A DNA stretch of 64,000 bases from CAZNYN01 sp964422205 (GCA_964422205.1 CAYRAI010000005.1:1-64000), one strand, 5' to 3'. Numbered from the stretch's first letter, positions 45,194 through 54,404 are shown. Notes: generated from the sequence alone by a model not told the origin. Translations and numbers: made by a program.

Positions 45194-45937
45194 ATGTCCC
45201 TCATTCTTGAAATGCGTGACATCCGCAAATCTTTCGGCAGCGTCCACGCCCTCAGGGGTGTGGACTTTTGCCTGAAGAGTGCGGAGATAGTGGCTCTCCT
45301 TGGCGACAACGGCGCGGGAAAGTCCACTCTTATTAAAATTATGTCTGGACTTTACGCTCCCGACTCGGGGAGCGTCATATTTGACGGTGTGCCTTTCAAA
45401 AAAAATAGATTTACAGTGGCTGCGGCAAGAAAAGCCGGTATTGAGACAGTCTATCAGGACAGAGCTTTGGGAGATTCTCAGCCTCTTTGGAGAAATCTTT
45501 TTGTGGGAAGGCATCTTAAAAATAAACTTGGCCTGATTGACGCAGAGAGAGAACGGATCATAGCAAAGAGCATAATAGAGGACATCGGGCTCTCAGGAGT
45601 CGGTATCTCTCCCGATACTCCTGCAGTGAGCCTCTCGGGAGGAGAGCGTCAAGGCTTGGCAATAGGACGGTCCATGTATTTTCACGCCAAGGTCCTCATA
45701 CTTGATGAACCTACCACAGCCCTTGCTGTTAACGAAGTGGAGCGTGTGCTTAACTTTGTAAGAGAGGTAAAAGCGGAGGGACGCTCAGCCATAATAATAA
45801 CTCACAGCATAGACCATGCGTGGAATCTTGCTGATAGATTTGTCATCCTATCTCACGGAAAAGTTTTTGGCGAGTGGAACAAAAATGAGCTCACTCTTGA
45901 CTCACTCTTCAAGAAACTCAGGGAGGCTAGTCTATGA
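45194..45937 (+). CDS. Sugar-type ABC transporter ATP-binding protein, single domain
   Basis: A 247-aa ATPase with Walker A GDNGAGKST (about residues 36-44), signature LSGGERQG (about 147-154) and Walker B LILDEPT (about 169-175). RbsA/MglA-type partners of such permeases usually have two fused ATPase domains (about 500 aa); this one has a single domain and would act as a homodimer. It starts 14 nt after the binding protein gene and overlaps the permease by 4 nt. Confidence 0.9.
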   Translation: MSLILEMRDIRKSFGSVHALRGVDFCLKSAEIVALLGDNGAGKSTLIKIMSGLYAPDSGSVIFDGVPFKKNRFTVAAARKAGIETVYQDRALGDSQPLWRNLFVGRHLKNKLGLIDAERERIIAKSIIEDIGLSGVGISPDTPAVSLSGGERQGLAIGRSMYFHAKVLILDEPTTALAVNEVERVLNFVREVKAEGRSAIIITHSIDHAWNLADRFVILSHGKVFGEWNKNELTLDSLFKKLREASL

Positions 45938-46896
45938 GCTTCATCTCAAAAAATAAGAACCAGCTCCTAATAACATCAGTCCTGTTTTGTCTATGGTCAT
46001 TCTTTGTAGTACTTGCGCCAGAAGCCTTTCTCTCCCCCGATATATACATTTCATTCATGTCCACAGTCCCCTTTATAACGATAGTGGCCGTAGGCATGAC
46101 ATTGGTAGTAATAACAGGCGAGATGGACCTTTCGTTTGCTTCAAATATGGCCATGTCAGGTTTTGTCTTCGCCTATGTAAGTACTCATACCGCTTCTTTT
46201 GCCTTTGGGCTTGCCGCCGGCCTTGCGGCAGGCACAGTTATAGGCATACTTAACGGCATAGTTATAACAGCCACTGGAGTTCCCGCAATTGTGGCCACAA
46301 TAGGTTTTGACTTTCTGTGGCGCGGCTGCGTAATGCTGCTCTCGGACGGTACAGCTATTCCTCTGGCATTTCTCAGAGAATCTGCATCTGCAGCACTATT
46401 CACGGGCCGTCTTTTCAATACAATCCCACTGCAGTCAATATGGGCTCTGCTATTTGCAGCGGCGGCATCCCTTATCTACCACAGAACCTCTTGGGGAGAC
46501 AGCCTGCGCTTTATAGGAGATAACAGGGAAGTAGCCAAGATGATGGGACTCTCTGTAGAACGTTCCAGAGTGGCTGTATTCGCTTTTCTGGGATTTGCAG
46601 CAGCTTTCTCGGGAATACTAGCGACTTCTGAAATGGCTAACTGGTGGCCGACTCAGGGAGACGGCTATCTGCTTCTCGTCTTTGCCTCGGTATTCATAGG
46701 CGGCACATCTGTCTATGGTGGTACGGGGACAATATGGGGGACGCTGATAGGCTCCGTCATAATGGGCATAATCGAAGCAGGCATAGTAAGTTCCGGCTGG
46801 TCTGGATTTTGGACAAGGTTTGTTGACGGTTTGGTGCTATTGATATCAGTTTCCTTCTATGCTCTGGTATCAAAAAAAAGAAGAAGCGGAAGATAG
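45934..46896 (+). CDS. Sugar-type ABC transporter permease (RbsC/BPD_transp_2 family)
   Basis: A 320-aa inner-membrane protein with about nine to ten helices. Its N-terminal core carries TLVVITGEMDLSFASNMAMSG, the region that precedes the ATPase contact in ribose-type permeases. It is translationally coupled to the ATPase gene (ATGA overlap). The operon ends with the hairpin at 46914-46957. Confidence 0.9.
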   Translation: MSFISKNKNQLLITSVLFCLWSFFVVLAPEAFLSPDIYISFMSTVPFITIVAVGMTLVVITGEMDLSFASNMAMSGFVFAYVSTHTASFAFGLAAGLAAGTVIGILNGIVITATGVPAIVATIGFDFLWRGCVMLLSDGTAIPLAFLRESASAALFTGRLFNTIPLQSIWALLFAAAASLIYHRTSWGDSLRFIGDNREVAKMMGLSVERSRVAVFAFLGFAAAFSGILATSEMANWWPTQGDGYLLLVFASVFIGGTSVYGGTGTIWGTLIGSVIMGIIEAGIVSSGWSGFWTRFVDGLVLLISVSFYALVSKKRRSGR

Positions 46897-46913
46897 CGTG
46901 TTTATAATTCTCA

Positions 46914-46957
46914 AAAAACAGCCCCCGAGCAGATAGCCCTGCTCAGGGGCTGTTTTT
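46914..46957. terminator. Strong terminator after the ABC transporter operon
   Basis: 46914-46931 pairs with 46940-46957 apart from one mismatch: AAAAACAGCCCC and GAGCA on one side, TGCTC and GGGGCTGTTTTT on the other. Confidence 0.9.
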
Positions 46958-47001
46958 ATTGAAGAAATTATTTTAGCACGTTGGGCGTAGTGTAAGCATC
47001 A

Positions 47002-47041
47002 AATATCCCGGACCCGGTAATCATCAGGAATCCGGGATATT
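47002..47041. repeat. Inverted repeat AATATCCCGGA / TCCGGGATATT
   Basis: An 11-bp perfect inverted repeat (47002-47012 with 47031-47041) with an 18-nt loop, followed by TAATTTTG. It lies 45 nt after the previous terminator, within a 767-nt gene-free region (46897-47663). It may be a second terminator or an RNA structure. Confidence 0.5.
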
Positions 47042-47321
47042 AATTTTGCATTGTAGAAGGGCTGGGCCTATCCGCTCTTGCCGTTTACTACAATGTTTGT
47101 GCTGTTATGCCATGTGCGCAGAGAGTCTGGCAAGCCTTTGCTCTATGGCAGCAATGCATTATTACTTTCCTGTCATATTCTGAGTACCGTTTCAAATATG
47201 TAATTAAGATACACAAAGAACCTCACTCAAACCAAAATACTAAAATAAGTAATAATGCTGATTATTATAATGAATGTGATTTTGCTCATCCTCCGGAGTA
47301 CGCTTAAAACCAGAGCAATTC

Positions 47322-47340
47322 ATTTGTCAAAATGACAAAT
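47322..47340. promoter_or_regulatory. Palindromic operator candidate ATTTGTCA-AAA-TGACAAAT
   Basis: An 8-bp perfect inverted repeat with a 3-nt spacer lies about 320 nt upstream of the GrdE-like gene. A poor promoter-like pair (TTGCAT 47357, TATAAA 47382) follows. It could bind the TetR regulator encoded at the other end of the cluster; this is an inference. Confidence 0.4.
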
Positions 47341-47663
47341 TTATAAAAAATACATATTGCATTTTGAATAAAATATAGACATATAAAGCGGTTTAGATTA
47401 GTCATTAGAATATTTTATTTTTTTTGATTGACCAATTTTATTTAGATTTAAATTTAACAAATTTTTATTATATTCTTATGTATCCGTACTCCATTTTTTG
47501 TATTTCCTAATATAAACCTACAAAAGCAGGCCCACTGCTGCCTATTTACAATACACCGTAATTATCATAGAATCCATTCAGTGAAAAAATACTAAAATAT
47601 TCAATGAATAATTTAGTATTTTTAGATTCTTCACTTATAACGCATGAGAAAGAGAGTGAGTCG

Positions 47664-48962
47664 ATGAAGAAGCTTGAGATAGGTAATTTTCATGTTAAGG
47701 ACATTCTTTTCGGAGAAAGGACAGTTTTTCGAGACGGAATTCTTACGGTCAATAAGGAGGAGGCAATTGCCAGTATCAACCCAGACGGTAAGCTCAAAAA
47801 CATTGAACTGTATGTGGTGCGCCCCGGAGACAGTGCCCGTCTTGTGCCGGCAAAAGCCGCTGTTGAACCTCGCTTCCGTCCGGACGGACGTGCTGTGTTT
47901 CCTGGCTATACTGGCCCAATGGAGAGTGCTGGAGACGGCGTTGCCTATGCTCTAAAAGATATGAGTGTTATTTGCTGCGGTAAGTACAGCAATATGGTTG
48001 ACGGCATGGTAGATATGTCAGGTCCGGCTGCCGAGCACAGCGTTTACGCTAAGCTTATAAATTTGGTTGTATATGCGGAACGCACAAATGAAAAAGATCT
48101 TGACCTTTCTATAAGAGTTGAAACTGAATACCGGCTTGCCGCCCATCTGTTAGCTGAATATGTGGCAAAGTCACTGAAGGGACAGACACCTGACGACTGG
48201 GAGTCTTATGAATTGGAATCAGGTGCCGCTGAAGCCGAAAAAAAGGGACTTCCGCGTGTCGGCTATTTCATGAGTGTATATAACCAATATGCAAATAACT
48301 GCAACGATATGATTTATGGAGCGGACAGCCATAATATGCTGCCGATATTTATGCACCCAAATGAAGTGCTTGATGGGGCTAGGGCGTCTCAGTTTGGAAT
48401 GATGGGGCAAACGACTTCAGCTTACGGTTTTCAAAATGACCCAACTCTAAAGCAGCTGTACAAGGAACATGGAAAAACGATTAATTTTGTCGGAGTCATA
48501 TTGTATCCAACTGATGTTTCCAACAATATGAAGCTGCGTGTCAAAAATACTAGTGGCCGCTTGGCTTCTTCGTTGAAACTTGACGGAGCTGTAGTTTCTG
48601 AATGGGTTGGAGGCAGCAACGCAGACGTTGATTTCTTCTACCAGCTTTCGGAACTTGAAGATTGTGGAGTAAAAACGGTCGGCATTATGGCAGAGCACGG
48701 TGGGAAAATGATGCAGGATTCAAAGGGAGATGCAATTATTTCGGGCGGAGATACAGGCGCTATATATGAATTGCCTCCTATGGATTTGGTGATAGGTGAT
48801 ATTCAGTCTACTGTAAGGGATTATTTTTACGGTTCATGGCCTGTTCACAGCGAATATGGCCCAAGCCTTAGACCGGATGGTTCTTTGATTGTCAATATGT
48901 ACATGATTGCAGATGGCGGCAATACAACAGGTTTCCTGACAAAGAGTGTCAGAGAGTTTTAA
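47664..48962 (+). CDS. Glycine/sarcosine/betaine reductase component B subunit, GrdE-like (GrdE/GrdG/GrdI family)
   Basis: A 432-aa protein with clear GrdE family features: ELYVVRPGDSARL near residue 50, the CGKYSNMVDGMVDMSGP block (105-121), EVLDGA (234-239) and INFVGVILYP (273-282). In glycine, sarcosine and betaine reductases this precursor is cleaved at an internal cysteine to form the pyruvoyl group that binds the substrate amine. Here the segment after EVLDGA has no cysteine; only C104, C105, C213 and C334 exist. The ATG at 47664 follows GAGAGTGAG. It is followed 24 nt later by the Sec-containing GrdB-like gene. Confidence 0.87.
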   Translation: MKKLEIGNFHVKDILFGERTVFRDGILTVNKEEAIASINPDGKLKNIELYVVRPGDSARLVPAKAAVEPRFRPDGRAVFPGYTGPMESAGDGVAYALKDMSVICCGKYSNMVDGMVDMSGPAAEHSVYAKLINLVVYAERTNEKDLDLSIRVETEYRLAAHLLAEYVAKSLKGQTPDDWESYELESGAAEAEKKGLPRVGYFMSVYNQYANNCNDMIYGADSHNMLPIFMHPNEVLDGARASQFGMMGQTTSAYGFQNDPTLKQLYKEHGKTINFVGVILYPTDVSNNMKLRVKNTSGRLASSLKLDGAVVSEWVGGSNADVDFFYQLSELEDCGVKTVGIMAEHGGKMMQDSKGDAIISGGDTGAIYELPPMDLVIGDIQSTVRDYFYGSWPVHSEYGPSLRPDGSLIVNMYMIADGGNTTGFLTKSVREF

Positions 48963-48986
48963 GTGAGCGGAGAAGGGGAGCTAACT

Positions 48987-50288
48987 ATGAAACAGGTAAT
49001 CTTATTTGTAAACCAGTTCTTTGCGGGGGTGGGAGGCGAAGGACAGGCAGATTTTGAGCCTGCTATACTGACCGGTCCGGCAGGACCTGGAATAGTACTA
49101 AGCCAAGCCTTAAATAACGCTGTTATTACTCATACTCTTGTGTGTGGGGATAATTTTATGAACAGCAATCAAGAAGAGGCGCTTGCTCGCATTAAGGGAT
49201 TTTTGGATGACAAAAAATTTGATATGTTCGTGGCTGGGCCGGCTTTTCAATCAGGCCGTTACGGTATGAGCTGTGGTGCTTTATGTAAGTTTGTCAGCGA
49301 AAACTATGGCGTGCCGGCAATAACCAGCATGAATGAAGAGAACCCGGGCCTTGATGCATATCGTGAAAATCCAGAAATATACATTATAAAGGGGCATAAA
49401 AGTGCTGCCAGGATGCGTGATGATATACAGTGTATGGCGAGACTGGCCAACAAGCTGCTTGCAGGTGAAGAAATCCTGTGGGCTGAGGCCGATGGGTACT
49501 TCGGACACGGAATTCGCAAAGAAGTCTTTACCGATAAGACCGCATCCGAACGTGCAATAGAAATGCTGCTGGCTAAGATTGCTGGAAATCCCTATTCGAC
49601 AGAATATAAGATAGAGATTCATGATGCTGTAGCGCCAGCTCCTGCAGTGTGCGATATTCATAAAAGCAAAATTGCACTCATTACCAGCGGAGGAATGGTG
49701 CCCACAGGAAATCCTGACCATATGCCGTCAGGAACGGCATCAATTTGGAAAGCTTACTCCACGGATAAACTTAACGCGCTGCTTCCGGGAGAATTTTACA
49801 GTGTACACGGCGGTTTCAGCACTGATTTTGTGAATGCAGACCCAGAGGTTTTGGTTCCGTTAAAGACAGTAAAAGAAGCCCTCAGAGAGGGTGCTTTTGG
49901 TGAGCTTGAGCCGTTTCTATACAGCACTACCGGTAATCTGACAGCACTGAAGGATGCTCGCCGCATGGGAGAGGAGATTGCAGAGGTACTTAAGAAAAAT
50001 CATGTTGATGCCGCGATTTACGTCTCCACTTGAGGAAGCTGTACACGTTGCGGTGCAACGATGGTAAAAGAGCTGGAAAAATCAGGAATACCAACGGCAC
50101 ACATAACAAATATGACTCCTGTTGCAAAAGTCACCGGCAGTAATCGCATAGTCACAGGTGTTGCTATTACAAATCCCTGCAGTGATATAACTCTTCCTAT
50201 GGATGAACAAGAACGGATGCGTAAAAAGTTAATTGAAAGAGCTCTGAACTCTTTGGCAGAGGAAGTTTCAGGTCCAACGCTATTTTAG
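48987..50288 (+). CDS. Selenocysteine-containing reductase component B subunit, GrdB-like (GrdB/GrdF/GrdH family)
   Basis: The frame runs from ATG 48987 (GGAGAAGGGGAG upstream) through an in-frame TGA at 50031-50033 to the stop at 50288, giving 433 aa with Sec at position 349. The sequence around the TGA, YVST-U-GSCTRCGATMVKELEKSGIP, matches the GrdB active site, and total length and Sec position match known GrdB proteins. A 6-bp hairpin just after the TGA fits a bacterial SECIS. The Sec attacks the amine substrate held by the pyruvoyl subunit and hands the carboxymethyl group to GrdA. Standard gene callers would split it into 48987-50033 and 50061-50288. Confidence 0.93.
50031..50060 (+). 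promoter_or_regulatory. UGA selenocysteine codon and SECIS-like hairpin
   Basis: The TGA at 50031-50033 is followed by CGTTGC (50046-50051), loop GGT, and GCAACG (50055-50060). This 6-bp stem starts 12 nt after the UGA and exposes G and U in the loop, as bacterial SECIS elements do for SelB binding. Confidence 0.85.
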
Positions 50289-50381
50289 ACGAGATATACG
50301 CGGCTGTTGTTTTTACTGCACTTTAGCCGTAATTTGACAATGTATACGCAGAATATAGATTTTATGAAAGGAGAGTCTGCG

Positions 50382-50531
50382 ATGGAAATCTTTGGAATAC
50401 CTTCAAGTATAACCTTTTTCTATTTTCTTGGAATTATTGGAGTGCCAATTGCCATAGAGATTTTGCTGCACTCCGGTTGGTGGAAGAAACAGTCTGACTA
50501 CTATTACTCCTTTAACAATAAAAGCGAATAA
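50382..50531 (+). CDS. 49-aa single-span membrane protein next to the symporter
   Basis: It begins MEIFGIPSSITFF, has one hydrophobic helix of about 20 residues, and ends with a tail rich in Tyr, Ser and Asn (KKQSDYYYSF). AAAGGAGAG precedes the ATG by about 9 nt. It sits 44 nt upstream of the SSS symporter gene. Several secondary transporters have such a small partner subunit, so an accessory role in the symporter is inferred. Confidence 0.7.
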   Translation: MEIFGIPSSITFFYFLGIIGVPIAIEILLHSGWWKKQSDYYYSFNNKSE

Positions 50532-50575
50532 AAAGCATTGTTAAAAGATGTTTGCTCAGAAGGGATAGATAACTT

Positions 50576-52090
50576 GTGAAAATTAGTTGGATTCAAATAG
50601 GAATGGCACTTTGCTATATGATGCTGCTTGTATGTGTTGGACTTTACATGAGCCGCAAAGTTAAAAACAGCTCTGACTACTGGATAGGTGGAAGAGAGAT
50701 TGGTCCTATCTCGACAGCTATTTCTTATAGCGCTGCCTATTACAGCACGGCTGCTATTATCGGAGGACCTCCTCTGTATTACCTTTACGGTCTTGGTTAC
50801 TCTGCCATGGAGAGCTTTTTAAATATTTTGCTGACAGGGTTTGTAATTTTTGTCCTTTTTGCTCCCAAAATGAGGGCGATATCTGAACGAGTTGACGCTG
50901 TTTCTCTTTCAGGGTTTATGGCTGTTCGCTATCGCTCCAATAAAATTAGACTGATTTGTGCCTCGATAATAGCTCTTATGATGATTCCATATGCGATGTC
51001 CTGTGTAAAGGGCATTGGGGATGCAATGACATCAATTGCGGGTATACCATATCAGTTTTCTGTAGTTGTCATTGTTATAGTCTCCTTTGCGTATCTTGTT
51101 ACAAGCGGTTACTGGGGAGCTGCAACAGTTGATGTAATTCAGGGGCTGACGATAACTTTGGCTGTTGTCGTTACGGCAGCTGCAGTCTTATTGCACACCG
51201 GCGGCATTACGCCTATAGTCAGCTATATCATTGAGGAGCATCCTAAGCAAGCAACTTTAACCGGAGGCTTGACATGGGGTACACTGTTCAGTTACGCGGG
51301 CGTATGGGCCTTTATTGCCTTTGGTCAGCCTCAGCTCACCACAAAATTCTTGGCTCTTAAAGATAACAGAACTGTTGGCGCAGTAATGCGCATATCTACA
51401 GTTTGGCAAATCATTTATTGGGTCGGAACGGCAATTATTGGTATGGGGGCTCTCTATCTTTATAAGGGAAAAGGGTTCACAAATATCGATTTGATAGCTC
51501 CAACCGTAGCAAATGACTTTGGCGGTACAATTGTAGCCGGAATTTTTCTCTGTGGTGCTCTTGCAGCAGGTTTCTCTACCGTTGCAGCACTTGTTTTAAC
51601 ATCGTCCGCATCTGTTGCTAAAGATATCTATGAGGACTATCGCTCAATAGCAACAGGAAAACCGGTAGCCCCTGAAAAATCAGTAAAGCTGTCACGTATT
51701 GTAACTGGTATAGTGCTCTTGCTTATAGGTATAGGTTCCTTATATCCTTTGGACTTTGTTTGGGCGCTATCTACAATGTCTGCAGGTGTTATGGGAGCTG
51801 CTTTTACCGCGCCTCTTCTTTTGGGGATTTACTGGAGGCGGTCAACCACGCAAGGTTGTCTGACAGCTATGATAGGCGGATCCATATTGTCTGTAATCTG
51901 GTATTTTGCCGGCCTATCAAATATAGTGCATTCATTTGTGCCTGGAACGCTGCTCTCCTTTGTTCTGATGATTGCAGTCTCTCTTATGACACCGCAAATG
52001 CCTGAAGAGCATGTAAAGGTGTTTTTCGAGGCAGACTGCAGTAAAAAAGATATTGACAGAGCAATTGCAAGCGCAAGGCAGCAGGCTTAG
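50576..52090 (+). CDS. Sodium:solute symporter (SSS/SLC5 family)
   Basis: A 504-aa symporter with about 13 membrane helices: SSDYWIGGREIGPISTAISYSAAYYSTAAIIG (spanning residues 32-63) holds the first unwound helix of the LeuT-like core, and AAGFSTVAALVLTSSASVAKDIYEDY (about 326-351) matches the SSS sodium-site helix. It uses a GTG start (50576) with AGAAGGG upstream. Clustering with Grd-like genes suggests it imports their amine substrate; betaine uptake is more often by BCCT carriers, so another amine is possible. Confidence 0.9.
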   Translation: MKISWIQIGMALCYMMLLVCVGLYMSRKVKNSSDYWIGGREIGPISTAISYSAAYYSTAAIIGGPPLYYLYGLGYSAMESFLNILLTGFVIFVLFAPKMRAISERVDAVSLSGFMAVRYRSNKIRLICASIIALMMIPYAMSCVKGIGDAMTSIAGIPYQFSVVVIVIVSFAYLVTSGYWGAATVDVIQGLTITLAVVVTAAAVLLHTGGITPIVSYIIEEHPKQATLTGGLTWGTLFSYAGVWAFIAFGQPQLTTKFLALKDNRTVGAVMRISTVWQIIYWVGTAIIGMGALYLYKGKGFTNIDLIAPTVANDFGGTIVAGIFLCGALAAGFSTVAALVLTSSASVAKDIYEDYRSIATGKPVAPEKSVKLSRIVTGIVLLLIGIGSLYPLDFVWALSTMSAGVMGAAFTAPLLLGIYWRRSTTQGCLTAMIGGSILSVIWYFAGLSNIVHSFVPGTLLSFVLMIAVSLMTPQMPEEHVKVFFEADCSKKDIDRAIASARQQA

Positions 52091-52191
52091 TGTCAATTTT
52101 CAATTAATATCAGACAATTTAAGAGTGACGCAAATGAATCATATTTTGTACTAACATGTTGTGTGTGCTGTATTTCATAAACATAGCGTAA

Positions 52192-52233
52192 AAAACAGAG
52201 CTACATCGGCGCAATCCGATCATGCTCTGTTTT
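52192..52233. terminator. Bidirectional terminator between symporter and tetR
   Basis: AAAACAGAGC (52192-52201) pairs with GCTCTGTTTT (52224-52233); an inner ATCGG/CCGAT extends the fold. Confidence 0.85.
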
Positions 52234-52325
52234 TAAGTATAGGCTTAATTCAGCTGTTTTTATAAATGCCGTTTTTATTCTGTCGCTTTACTGAGGTGTA
52301 TGAAATAGGTTATAAGAGAAAATTG

Positions 52326-52928
52326 CTATCTAACTATGTAAGGTGCAATGGCATTTTTTACATATGTTGCGCTGAAATACTCTCGCCAAGAGCGTATAAA
52401 GTCTTCGTCGGCCGTAACTCCGAAGTGGGCGGAACACCCAAATATCGCAAAGGCTATACTGTATGAAATTTGTTCAACAGGTACATCTTCCATAAGTTCT
52501 CCGTCTCTTATACCGGTTTTCAATATACTGGCAATGTGTTTGGCAATTAGTGTTATGCGGTTTTGTGATGATTCAGGTGTGGGGTTAAGTGTATAGTGTC
52601 TTGTCCAGTGGTACATGTATTGCGAATTATAGTAAGAAAGCGTCAAATTAATCCAGTCGGAAAAATAGGAGTCTATGCGTGAAAGGACTGGTTTATTGGG
52701 CTGTGCGTGCAGTGAACTGAACGATTCATAAAATTTAATGTCATCTATTGTCTCAATAAGGTCCTTTATCGACGAGAAATAGTGATAGAAATTACCGGCA
52801 GACATTTTGCATTCGTGAGCGATATCTGAAATATGAATTGACTCATATCCTTTTTTGCGTATAAGCTCTTCCCCGACTTCTATTATCCGCTTCCGCATGA
52901 GCTCAGCCTGCTCTCTTCGTGTAGTCAT
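52326..52928 (-). CDS. TetR/AcrR-family transcriptional regulator
   Basis: A 200-aa regulator with an N-terminal TetR helix-turn-helix (residues about 7-55: GYESIHISDIAHECKMSAGNFYHYFSS, read in two helices) and a helical ligand-binding domain. It is convergent with the Grd-like/symporter operon and is the obvious candidate to regulate it, possibly through the palindrome at 47322. The ATG at 52928 follows GAGGAGAG. Confidence 0.88.
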   Translation of the reverse strand: MTTRREQAELMRKRIIEVGEELIRKKGYESIHISDIAHECKMSAGNFYHYFSSIKDLIETIDDIKFYESFSSLHAQPNKPVLSRIDSYFSDWINLTLSYYNSQYMYHWTRHYTLNPTPESSQNRITLIAKHIASILKTGIRDGELMEDVPVEQISYSIAFAIFGCSAHFGVTADEDFIRSWREYFSATYVKNAIAPYIVR

Positions 52929-53311
52929 TCTCAATCTCTCCTCAATGCAAATTTTACCTTATATTGGCAGAAAAGAAGATAAAATGAATAACTTCCTCAG
53001 CACGCTTAGGCTTTTTAGTTTGTTACGCCTATTATAAAGTCTAAAATATTATATCCTATGAAGTAGAAAATGCAACAATCTTTTATTGCTTTGCTGCATG
53101 TTTAACAGAGAGATATCTGAAATAACGTGGATGCTTTTATTTAAAATATAAACTCGTCTTTAAGAGCGAAAAACATCTGCCAGGCGCTGCAATGTCTGAA
53201 TTTTTATCTTCTAGACTCTGATTTTGCAGATAAGAGAGAACCTCCGCATTGACGCTAATTGCTTTGCGCCAATGCGGAGGTCTGCGAAAATTTAATGTTA
53301 TTTTTTTGCTA
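52929..53311. other. Gene-free region upstream of tetR
   Basis: These 383 bases lie between the 5' end of tetR and the 3' end of the TRAP binding protein gene. Apart from the hairpin at 53241-53280 and AT-rich sequence with likely tetR promoter elements, I see nothing coding. Confidence 0.5.
53241..53280 (-). terminator. Terminator-like hairpin after the TRAP binding protein gene
   Basis: CCTCCGCATTG (53241-53251) pairs with CAATGCGGAGG (53270-53280). The T tract on the minus strand is interrupted (TTCTCTCTTAT). Confidence 0.65.
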
Positions 53312-54367
53312 TTATTTTTTCTTCTTTTCTTTTGCTACTTCCTGAGAAATTTTCTTCATCTCTTTCTTAAATTCATCCATGAGCCCCTTGCCTTTGCTTT
53401 CATCAAGCTGGCTCCACGTGGCTGCAAAAGCGTCCATCATAGGCTGGAGTTCTTCTGTCGTATACATATGAACTTTTATGCCCTTCTTCTTCATAAGCTC
53501 AAGATATTTGCGGTCGTTTGCTTTTGCGTTGGTTATGCTGAGAGCCGCCTGTTTGCTTACAGCTGCCTGAAGAATTTTTCTGTCTTCAGGTGTCAGCTTC
53601 TCCCATGTCTTGTTGCTTATCATAATCCCAAGGCACTCTGTATTCTTGTTAAAATTGTACCAATGCTTTATTACATCACTGAGGGCTGTGTAGGCTGCTA
53701 CGATGGAATAGCCTGTATCACCGTCACAGACACCTGTCTGAAGGGATTGGTAGACATCAGCAAAAGGTATGGATATCGTTCTGAACTTTGCTCCTTCAAG
53801 GGCTGTCTTGAATACGTCCATATTGGGTATGCGAAGCAGAATGCCCTTGTCCTTCTTGGGGTCAAGAGGATTTTTCATCTCTTTAACTGTGCATGTTCCG
53901 ACCATTCCTTCAAGGTACATTCCCAGAAGTTTGACTCCGAGCCTTGAGTTAAATTCATCCATTTTCTTGAAGAACCAACCGTTCGGATTGTAGACTTTGG
54001 CTACCTGTTCGTAGCTGCTTGTATATCCCTGAACGTATATTAGGTCCATTCTGTTGTCAAACTGACTCGGGAAAGATATACACGCCATTTCTATTGTTCC
54101 GCGGATAAGCTCTTCATAGACAAGCGAGTAGTCTCCTAGCTGATTTGCCGGATAGACTTTAATCTCAACTCTGCCATTGGTTTTCTGCTTTACTTCTTTA
54201 GCTATCTGTCTCATTGATTCTGTCGCAAAGTGATCCGGTGGATTTTGTCCAGCAAATTTCAGCACGACTGGGGCTGCGTCGGCGCACTGTACCGCAGTTA
54301 GAAGCAAAATAGCCGCAAATACAGCCGATATGCCTGAAAAGTAGTGATTCATTCCTTTTTTAAACAT
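53312..54367 (-). CDS. TRAP transporter solute-binding protein, DctP family (orphan)
   Basis: A 351-aa exported protein with a signal peptide (cleavage after CADA, residue about 31) and the DctP fold: LKFAGQNPPDHFATESM at the mature N-terminus and GILLRIPNMDVFKTALEGAKF (about residues 181-201), in which the arginine usually binds the ligand carboxylate. The ligand is therefore probably an organic acid or amino acid. No DctQ or DctM membrane genes are next to it. It is the last gene of an operon with a B12-domain protein and an ASKHA protein. Confidence 0.88.
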   Translation of the reverse strand: MFKKGMNHYFSGISAVFAAILLLTAVQCADAAPVVLKFAGQNPPDHFATESMRQIAKEVKQKTNGRVEIKVYPANQLGDYSLVYEELIRGTIEMACISFPSQFDNRMDLIYVQGYTSSYEQVAKVYNPNGWFFKKMDEFNSRLGVKLLGMYLEGMVGTCTVKEMKNPLDPKKDKGILLRIPNMDVFKTALEGAKFRTISIPFADVYQSLQTGVCDGDTGYSIVAAYTALSDVIKHWYNFNKNTECLGIMISNKTWEKLTPEDRKILQAAVSKQAALSITNAKANDRKYLELMKKKGIKVHMYTTEELQPMMDAFAATWSQLDESKGKGLMDEFKKEMKKISQEVAKEKKKK

Positions 54368-54404
54368 GACCTACCACTCCGTCTCTTTTAATGTTTTAAT
54401 AGAA

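Noticed and set aside
50061..50288. A separate 75-codon gene starting at ATG 50061
   Set aside because: It is in the same frame as the upstream gene and encodes the conserved C-terminal end of GrdB. The intervening TGA is better explained as selenocysteine.
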